From contig JAFGGG010000029.1 of assembly GCA_016930675.1 (NCBI GenBank), forward strand, positions 1 to 39,176: a stretch of DNA of 39,176 nt. Reading direction: 5' to 3'. Both the position numbers and the translations under genes were made by a program. The number at the start of each line of letters is the position of its first letter. The stretch's first letter is position 1. The stretch comes from Spirochaetales bacterium (GTDB lineage: Bacteria; Spirochaetota; Spirochaetia; SZUA-6; RPPD01). Under the pieces are notes generated by a model that saw only the letters and a list, made by a program, of their open reading frames with translations, ran no database searches and was not told the origin of the DNA. This document shows positions 33,558 to 39,176 of this stretch, in pieces.

Positions 33558-35963
33558 TTAACCACCACCATAGGCGGTGACTTTTTCTGAAATAAAATTT
33601 ATTTTATAGCAGGTGCCCGGTTTTTTCATTAATTCTATTTTTCCCTCCAGTTGATTCCTCACTAATAATTTTATCAATTCCAGGCCCACTGTTTCTGTGC
33701 TTTGGAAATCAACGGCAGGAGGCAGTCCCCTGCCGTTGTCGCCGACAAGCATCTCAATCGTTTTTTTATCCTTACAGTATTTCATTTTTATGGTTATCAC
33801 ATTATCCTTTTTCTTTTTAAAGGCATATTTTAGTGAGTTGTTTATAATTTCATTAATAACAAGACCGCAAGGAGTAGCAGTTTGAATATCCAGGAAAATA
33901 TCTTTAATATCAATATTTTTGGTTATCTCCAAACCGTTTGCAGAAGTATAAATAATTCGATCTACCAGTGAGTTAACATAGTTGTTAAAATCAATCACCG
34001 ATACATCATTTCTATCTAAAAGCTCTTCATGAATAAGGGCAATCGCCTGAATTCTGCTTTTAATCCCATAATAATTTTCCGGATGGATTGTTTCTTTATT
34101 ATTATGTACCTTGAAATTCATCAGACTGAGAACAATCTGCAGGTTATTTTTAACCCTATGATGTACTTCTCTCAAGAGCACCTCTTTTTCATGCAGAGAT
34201 TTTTGTAATTCATCAGTGTTCTTCTGCAGCTCTTCAACAATAAATGCGCTTTTAAGGGCACTGCTTAACTGAACGGTAAAATTCTCATAGATAATTCCCT
34301 TTAACAGTGACGGTTCAAAGACTACAAAACCAAGCAGCTCTGTTTCAATAAAAAGCGGCATGACAATATAGGTAATCCGTTTTTTATCTATGCGCAGGCA
34401 TTCCGCAATAAGTCTGTCTTTGGATAAAGCGATTTCAGGGAAACTCTCACTTATTTTAACACGATCGTCATACGCGAGAATGGGTGTAACTTCCCGTTCA
34501 GCGCCGATATTACGTGTCGATTGAAAAATGATTATTCTTTTAATCGCCAACTTCTCGATTACATCAACTATTTTCGGCTTTAATTTTTCCAAATTAAAAG
34601 TAATAATCAGCTTCTGGCTGAACCTGTGCAGTTCTACCGCGATCCTCTGCTTATAAATACTAAAATCCAAATGTTCTCTTCTTTCTATATCACGGATAAG
34701 CTCGGTAAAATGCACATACAGACAAGCCAGCGTATCTTCATATTCTGTCGAAGTAAAAGACGCAAAAAGAATGCTGAAGATCTCCTGGATTGCTTTCTTC
34801 CATTTATCGATCTGAACATCATACTGTCTGCTTTCACAAATCAGATGTTCCAGGTTGTCGATAAAAACCTGAGGCCGTTTGTATTTTATGGCAATATGAA
34901 AAATGGTGTACAGTGTGTTGGCATAATCAAAGATAATGTTTTTAGTACAGTCTTGAACATTTATTGAACTTAATTTTCCCTTTATTTTATCGAATATATC
35001 ATCCTTCAAGCAAAACCCATTGCCGGCTTTTTCCTTCAGTTCTTTGCATTTTTCAAATATATGTTTCTGCGGTTTTTTGGTCAAACAACCGCAGGACTGT
35101 CGAATTTTAAGATACGTAGGCACGACAGTAATCTCGGCAATCTCCTCACCTGCAAGCCAATGCTTCATCAACATGACAGCCTTATATCCGAGAGAGTATA
35201 CAGGCTGACTGATTGTGGTCAGTTTCGGTTTGATAAGTCTTCCCTCTTCTATATTATCGAATCCCACGACTTTGATTTGTTCGGGGACTTTAATTCCTCT
35301 TGCCTGTAAAGCCTCAATAGCACCGATAGCGGTCAGATCATTGGCGCCGATGATAGCATCCACATCCGCTTTTCGTTCATCCAACAAGATTGAGACCGCT
35401 CGCTGACCTGAACCGTATACAAAATCTCCGGGTATAATTAAATCAGGCTTCAGGGGAATTTCGAAATGAGCCAGAGCTTTCTTGTACATGGCGAATCTTT
35501 TTAACGCGTCGTCATTATCATCCGTGCCTTTAATAAAGGCAATGCGTCGGCAGTCATGCTCTTGAATACAGTGAGCCACCAGTTCGAACATGCTCTGATC
35601 GCTATCCACAACGACACTCGGTAAACCCTGTATAATCGAACCGATGTTCAAAGTCGGAATTCCGGAAAAGGTGGAACAGAATTGCTTAAGTTCCTGTTTG
35701 GAGATAAAATTCCCGATTGTGGAAGATAGAATGATCAAACCGTCAATGTCTTTTTTATGAATCAACTCATATACTTTGGTACGGGCATCATGTTCATAAG
35801 GACTTTTAAAGGCGCCGCCGCAAAAGCAGACAAGGTTAAGGTCTTCTTTTGCGCAGGTGTCGGATACACCCGACCAGACTTCCATCTGATATTGATTGTT
35901 GAAAACATCAATCAAAAATCCGATTGCCGGGCGCTTTTTCGCAATGCCTTCTTGTTTCGCCAT
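33558..35963 (-). CDS. Soluble LacI-type-binding-domain histidine kinase
   Basis: The protein has 801 residues. Residues ~10-300 form a periplasmic-binding-protein fold as in LacI regulators (RPAIGFLIDVFNNQYQMEVW, RRIAFIKGTDDN, AIIGANDLTAIGAIEALQARGIKVPEQIKVVGFDNIE), but no signal peptide, TM or LacI HTH is present. A cysteine motif SCGCL follows. Residues ~310-580 form a helical and GAF-like linker. HisKA_2 carries the phospho-His in REVHHRVKNN near 602. HATPase boxes are at ~705 (NEIINNSLKYAF) and ~743 (DNGRGLPP). It should sense a sugar-like ligand in the cytoplasm. The partner regulator is unknown. Confidence 0.9.
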   Translation of the reverse strand: MAKQEGIAKKRPAIGFLIDVFNNQYQMEVWSGVSDTCAKEDLNLVCFCGGAFKSPYEHDARTKVYELIHKKDIDGLIILSSTIGNFISKQELKQFCSTFSGIPTLNIGSIIQGLPSVVVDSDQSMFELVAHCIQEHDCRRIAFIKGTDDNDDALKRFAMYKKALAHFEIPLKPDLIIPGDFVYGSGQRAVSILLDERKADVDAIIGANDLTAIGAIEALQARGIKVPEQIKVVGFDNIEEGRLIKPKLTTISQPVYSLGYKAVMLMKHWLAGEEIAEITVVPTYLKIRQSCGCLTKKPQKHIFEKCKELKEKAGNGFCLKDDIFDKIKGKLSSINVQDCTKNIIFDYANTLYTIFHIAIKYKRPQVFIDNLEHLICESRQYDVQIDKWKKAIQEIFSILFASFTSTEYEDTLACLYVHFTELIRDIERREHLDFSIYKQRIAVELHRFSQKLIITFNLEKLKPKIVDVIEKLAIKRIIIFQSTRNIGAEREVTPILAYDDRVKISESFPEIALSKDRLIAECLRIDKKRITYIVMPLFIETELLGFVVFEPSLLKGIIYENFTVQLSSALKSAFIVEELQKNTDELQKSLHEKEVLLREVHHRVKNNLQIVLSLMNFKVHNNKETIHPENYYGIKSRIQAIALIHEELLDRNDVSVIDFNNYVNSLVDRIIYTSANGLEITKNIDIKDIFLDIQTATPCGLVINEIINNSLKYAFKKKKDNVITIKMKYCKDKKTIEMLVGDNGRGLPPAVDFQSTETVGLELIKLLVRNQLEGKIELMKKPGTCYKINFISEKVTAYGGG

Positions 35964-36166
35964 ATTCAGCCTTACATAGAGATGATAATATTTATTACTA
36001 TTTGTATAAGGTTTATTAATAGGGTGAATGAATTATCCCTTGTTACAGCATAGCATTGTTTCTGAAAAAAAGCAACCAATAGAAGTTTTTTATATGCTCA
36101 AGGAAATATTCATAAGTCGCATATATAATTATTGCATTGTTTTTTTTCCCATACTACAATTAATCC

Positions 36167-37492
36167 GTGCCCGATAAGGAGAAAAGCAAAGAACAACTTG
36201 TAAGTGAGCTGCAAAACGCCCGTGAAAAAATTAAGGCTCTTACCGAGCTTCAGACGGCATATATTGACGATAAAAACAGATTTAAACAGTTGTTGGATAA
36301 TTTAGCAGAAGTATTCTGGCTGAGAGACCGGGAAAAATTCATCTATGTAAGCCCATCCATTGAAAAAATTTGGGGCAAACCCGCCCGGTTTTTCTATGAC
36401 AACCCCCGGGCCAATTTTATGCTTATGCACCCCGAAGACCGCGACAGGCTGTTGGCTGAATATTCCGTAAAAAGATTTCAAGGCGATAAGGTATTCCAGG
36501 AGGAGTTCCGCATAGTCCGTCCCGACGGGTCTGTGCGCTGGATTTCCAGCCGCAGTTTTCCCATTAAGGATGCAAGGGGAACAACATCCAAACGCGCCGG
36601 TATCTGTGAAGACATTACCAGGCGCAAGGAGTATGAATTCGCCTTAAAAGAGAGAGAAGAGCAGCTCTTTCAGATTTTTCAACAGATGCCGTATCCGATT
36701 GAGATTTTAGACAAACAGGGCACCGCGGTAATGGTGAACAAGGCCTTTCTTAAGCTATACGGCATCACCGATCAGAATATTTTAATCGGAAAGTTCAATA
36801 TCTTTAAGGAAACCGCGTTTCGTGAAAGCAAACTCTTTAAGCATTTCAATAAGGCGTATAAAGGAAAAACCGTTCACATTCCGGAGTCACTTTTAACGGT
36901 CACGGATCCTCATTTATCCAGAATCAAAAATAAATATAAGATGAGCAGAACCGAAGATGTAACATTGGAAATAACCATCTTTCCGATTTTCACCCACACC
37001 GGCGATATCTGGCGGGTGGTATCCATACGCAGGGACATTACCCAAATGGCCGAGCAAAGGCAGCAGCTGGAACAGAAAAATATAGCGCTTAAGGAAATAT
37101 TGGCCCAGATTGAGTTTGAGAAATTGGAAATAAAGAGCAGGATAAAAACCAATATAGAAAACCTTGTGCTTCCCTATGTGATAAAGCTTGGCGAAACTCA
37201 CAGCAAGGAATATAAAGATAAAAAATATTTGGAACTGATAAAAAACAATCTGGAAAACATCTCGTCGTCTTTAATTCAAAAAATAGCGAACCACCATATT
37301 ATGTTGAGTCCGAGGGAGCTTGAAATCTGCGACCTGATTAAAAACGGTCTCTGCACCAAAGAAATAGCCGTCACGCTTTCCCTTTCAATAATGACAGTGG
37401 AAAAGCACCGGCAGCATATCAGGAAAAAACTGGGTATTTCCCATGAACGGATAAATTTGCATACTTACCTTCACAATATGGAAAAACAATAG
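36167..37492 (+). CDS. PAS-PAS-LuxR transcriptional regulator
   Basis: A GTG start gives 441 residues. A short coiled coil (residues ~3-30) is followed by PAS 1 (~37-155: LLDNLAEVFWLRDREKFIYVSPSIEKIWG, with its PAC ending GICEDITRRKEYE) and PAS 2 (~165-295: IFQQMPYPIEILDKQGTAVMVNKAFLKLYG, ending VSIRRDITQMAEQ). A helical linker leads to the LuxR-type HTH (~378-435: LSPRELEICDLIKNGLCTKEIAVTLSLSIMTVEKHRQHIRKKL). There is no receiver domain, so ligand or redox sensing by PAS may directly control DNA binding. It is divergent from the kinase gene. Confidence 0.9.
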   Translation: MPDKEKSKEQLVSELQNAREKIKALTELQTAYIDDKNRFKQLLDNLAEVFWLRDREKFIYVSPSIEKIWGKPARFFYDNPRANFMLMHPEDRDRLLAEYSVKRFQGDKVFQEEFRIVRPDGSVRWISSRSFPIKDARGTTSKRAGICEDITRRKEYEFALKEREEQLFQIFQQMPYPIEILDKQGTAVMVNKAFLKLYGITDQNILIGKFNIFKETAFRESKLFKHFNKAYKGKTVHIPESLLTVTDPHLSRIKNKYKMSRTEDVTLEITIFPIFTHTGDIWRVVSIRRDITQMAEQRQQLEQKNIALKEILAQIEFEKLEIKSRIKTNIENLVLPYVIKLGETHSKEYKDKKYLELIKNNLENISSSLIQKIANHHIMLSPRELEICDLIKNGLCTKEIAVTLSLSIMTVEKHRQHIRKKLGISHERINLHTYLHNMEKQ

Positions 37493-37523
37493 CTGGTATA
37501 CAAATATACCAGGTTTGTACCTG
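37493..37523. promoter_or_regulatory. Tandem palindromes, possible operator
   Basis: CTGGTATA/TATACCAG (37493-37512, 4-base loop) is directly overlapped by CAGGT/ACCTG (37510-37523). The first begins right after the LuxR-regulator stop codon. There is no T-run, so an operator is as likely as a terminator. A TATAAT hexamer at 37564-37569 lies downstream. Confidence 0.35.
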
Positions 37524-37574
37524 TTTAACCCTTATTGTGTATTCATTCTCCATGCATAGTCTTTATAATAGATC

Positions 37575-37922
37575 ATGCTTTGGACAGGGAAACCAAAAAA
37601 CAGGCAGTCCGCTCTGAGATTCAGCTACTCTATAGGTAATGATAAAAGATGGCTAAAAGCCTGGATAAGAAACTCCTGCAGGAGGGAGGTGTCGCTTACC
37701 ACAAAAAAAGAGATCCCCTCCGGTTCTGATGTTGAGATTGAGTTCTTACAACCTGATACGCACAGTTCGATTGTCCTCTCCGGCAAGGTGATACGCACCA
37801 ATTATATAGAGGAGCATAAATGCTATTTCACCGAAATTACATTGACAATTCCAGACGGTCAGACAGCCGAAATTCTAAACCGGCTCAATGACAAAGACAT
37901 GTTTATAACAAGAAATACATAG
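37575..37922 (+). CDS. PilZ-like protein
   Basis: The protein has 115 residues. The order NRQSALRFSY, then a serine-containing turn (NSCRREVSLTTKKEIPSGSDVEIEFLQ), then VLSGKVIRTNYIEEHKCYFTEITL follows the beta-barrel of PilZ domains, which bind cyclic di-GMP. The RxxxR motif is only approximate and the DxSxxG motif is degenerate, so c-di-GMP binding is uncertain. It is followed after 3 bases by the next gene, and both may be one operon. Confidence 0.6.
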   Translation: MLWTGKPKNRQSALRFSYSIGNDKRWLKAWIRNSCRREVSLTTKKEIPSGSDVEIEFLQPDTHSSIVLSGKVIRTNYIEEHKCYFTEITLTIPDGQTAEILNRLNDKDMFITRNT

Positions 37923-37925
37923 AAG

Positions 37926-38396
37926 ATGAGTACCGTTAATGCTATAAAAAGGAAAATTATGCCCGCGAAAAGCTCCCATCTAAAACGAACCCCGGAAGCG
38001 GCAGCGGTATGGAAGTACGACAGACCCGACGGAAAGCATTCGATTATAATTCATCGTTTCAAGGATAACCTATTCGCGATAGCATCAAGAGGTATCGCCT
38101 ATCAGGAGGGTTGCAGCCTGGCCTTTGATTTTATCATAGACACAGTCAAACACTCGGGAAAGCGGATCCGGTGTCTTTTGGACAACACCGGACTCATTTC
38201 AGTGGATTGGAGTTTCAAACTTTTGTTTTTAAAGTTCCCGCTGGCCAATGAATGTTTTCATAAAATAGCCACCTGCGGCGACAACCTGTATTTACAGTCG
38301 TTCGGAAGAATTTATCAGTATACCTTCGGCAGAAAGTTTAAAATCAGATCGTTCAAACATAAAGAGGTGGCCCTGGCCTGGCTGGAGAAAGAGTGA
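37926..38396 (+). CDS. Small cytoplasmic protein, possibly STAS/SpoIIAA-like
   Basis: The protein has 156 residues with no TM or signal. The ending HKEVALAWLEKE and the preceding alternation of beta strands and helices (RIRCLLDNTGLISVDWSFKLLFLKFPLANECFHKIATCGDN) resemble SpoIIAA-like/DUF7793-type STAS-related proteins in PAS-regulator neighbourhoods. The similarity is weak. ATG 37926 lies 3 bases after the PilZ-like stop; an internal ATG at 37959 is an alternative start. No function can be assigned. Confidence 0.55.
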   Translation: MSTVNAIKRKIMPAKSSHLKRTPEAAAVWKYDRPDGKHSIIIHRFKDNLFAIASRGIAYQEGCSLAFDFIIDTVKHSGKRIRCLLDNTGLISVDWSFKLLFLKFPLANECFHKIATCGDNLYLQSFGRIYQYTFGRKFKIRSFKHKEVALAWLEKE

Positions 38397-38464
38397 AAAA
38401 ATCTGTAAAGTTTGTCTCGGCATACGGTATGAATATATTGATTGACAAACAGGTTGTTATATAG

Positions 38465-38656
38465 TTAACTGATACAGTAAAAATTTATGTAAAAAATTTA
38501 CATGACAAGAGGTTTCATAAATCCGTTATAAAAAATACTCCGGAAGAATCTTTACATATTCTTGAACAATTGAGATTGGAAGCGGGGAAGTTTTTATATG
38601 AATACCCAATCAGATTTCGAAAAATTATCAACGTTATTAGAAAAAAATATTGTTAA
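38465..38656 (+). pseudogene. Start-less remnant of a small partner gene of a nucleotidyltransferase
   Basis: The frame reads TPEESLHILEQLRLEAGKFL, then YEYPIRFRKIINVIRKKYC, a pattern typical of small proteins encoded before DUF6036-type nucleotidyltransferases in toxin-antitoxin-like pairs. No ATG, GTG or TTG start occurs in frame between the upstream stop (38462-38464) and this block, so the 5' end is probably damaged. Confidence 0.5.
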
Positions 38657-38768
38657 CGGCCGTTACGGAAATATTATTGCAAAATTTATAGGTAAAAATG
38701 AACTCATCAAAAATAAAAACTCCACAAACAGACTAAAAGACAAAGCTGATATTGAAGAATTAAAATGA
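38598..38768 (+). pseudogene. Internally deleted nucleotidyltransferase (DUF6036-like) remnant
   Basis: ATG 38598 gives 56 residues: the first ~15 (MNTQSDFEKLSTLLEK) look like the family N-terminus. The end (IGKNELIKNKNSTNRLKDKADIEEL) matches the C-terminal I-x-x-x-x-L-I-x-N-K-x-A-x-x-R-x-x-D-x-A-D-x-E-x-L motif of such nucleotidyltransferases. The catalytic middle, with its GG-x9-D-x-D motif, is missing. An in-frame deletion is the simplest reading. It overlaps the start-less remnant by 59 bases. Confidence 0.55.
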
Positions 38769-38827
38769 TATTATAAAAATGTTTTGTTGCGGAATCCGCA
38801 CAAAGCAACTGTTATTATTTTAAAAAG

Positions 38828-39049
38828 ATGAAGAAAATGGAAAGTAAACTGGAAAGGCTTTCTCGAATGGAACAGATTCTTCTGGCCCATCCGGGAGGTC
38901 TTTCGCGAGCCGAATTGGCACGGCGTCTTGGCACTCATCGCTCCACCGTAAGCAGGTATCTGACAGATACAAGGAACATCTTTCCTATATGGGAAGAAAA
39001 CGGTTTGTTGGGCGTTTTCAATCCTTGTTTTTATGGTTGTATTATTTAA
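38828..39049 (+). pseudogene. HTH part of a WYL-type regulator, cut off by the CRISPR array
   Basis: About 60 genuine residues remain: LERLSRMEQILLAHPGGLSRAELARRLGTHRSTVSRYLTDT is a winged HTH. The following FPIWEENGLLGV is where WYL-domain regulators continue into a linker and the ligand-binding WYL domain. Instead, the frame enters the first CRISPR repeat (last 12 residues FNPCFYGCII and neighbours) and stops. Full WYL proteins have about 300 residues, and similar HTH-WYL proteins are common at CRISPR loci. The fragment may still bind DNA. Confidence 0.65.
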
Positions 39050-39176
39050 AGAAGAAAATATCAATTAGGTCGTATCGTCGGGAACCGCCTGTTTCAATCC
39101 TTGTTTTTATGGATGTATTATTTAAAGATGTTTTGATGGGCTATCCGGCTGGATGGACAGAAAGTTTCAATCCTTG
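39015..39176 (-). CRISPR. Trailer end of a CRISPR array (continues past the window)
   Basis: Three repeat copies are seen: 39015-39051, 39091-39127 and the first 13 bases of a third at 39164. The repeat is 37 bases, starting GTTTCAATCCTTG and ending ATTATTTAAAG. Spacers are 39 (39052-39090) and 36 bases (39128-39163). The leftmost copy differs at its first base and at one internal base. On the minus strand the repeat ends GGATTGAAAC, like the 5' tag of type I-A/I-B/III crRNAs. So the array is probably transcribed leftward, with the leader outside the window and the degenerate copy as the trailer repeat. Confidence 0.93.

Overview
The window looks like a piece of a mesophilic, moderately low-GC diderm chromosome, most likely a spirochaete (Spirochaetia or Treponema-like). 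This is inferred from gene content: a DUF2259 secreted protein, an archaeal-type UMP kinase, HisKA_2 sensor kinases, a cytoplasmic LacI-type sensor kinase, relaxed-lipobox lipoproteins and a stand-alone FliG-C-like protein. No rRNA or other decisive marker is present.

Layout. (1) 1-8.5 kb is accessory and partly decayed. It holds a YD-like protein end, an ankyrin protein, small lipoproteins, DUF2569 and DUF2971 proteins, an acetyltransferase, a methyltransferase and several visible gene remnants (a methyltransferase tail, DUF4386, a zinc-type alcohol dehydrogenase). At least one stretch has the layout of an integron attC site directly after a gene. An ECF sigma factor with a small membrane partner and a collagen-like lipoprotein close the block. 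(2) 8.5-10.25 kb holds a receiver-PAS-histidine kinase gene between a broken 3' piece of tRNA-Val and the intact tRNA-Val, as after integration at a tRNA. (3) 10.5-14.9 kb is core-like: a CTP-dependent polyprenol/phytol kinase-like protein, a membrane protein, DUF2259, UMP kinase, a PflA-like radical SAM protein and tRNA-Leu(CAA). Behind the tRNA-Leu lies a second copy of its T-arm/acceptor end, split by a two-hairpin insert. (4) 15-19.4 kb carries Rrf2 plus TauE/SafE, an unknown protein, the FliG-C-like protein and a bPH-TerB-CbbX-type AAA+ ATPase.

(5) 19.6-30.8 kb is the most interesting block. A NitT/TauT-type ABC importer (binding lipoprotein, permease, ATPase), of the kind found beside urea/guanidine carboxylase genes, is transcribed leftward. 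Rightward from the same 190-base intergenic region runs a tight operon: SBP-OmpA lipoprotein, membrane-anchored VWA protein, a second SBP-OmpA protein with a membrane anchor, an XpaC-like two-TM coiled-coil protein, a TelA-family protein and a radical SAM protein. Its architecture suggests periplasmic ligand sensors tethered to the cell wall and linked to a cytoplasmic TelA/XpaC module. That role is inference.

(6) 30.8-38.4 kb is signalling: an ECF sigma factor with an overlapping FecR-type protein carrying a large extracytoplasmic region, a soluble LacI-type-domain histidine kinase, a PAS-PAS-LuxR regulator, a PilZ-like protein and a small unknown protein. (7) 38.4-39.176 kb holds remnants of a nucleotidyltransferase toxin-antitoxin-like pair, a WYL-type regulator cut short, and the trailer end of a CRISPR array that continues beyond the window. 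No cas genes are visible here.
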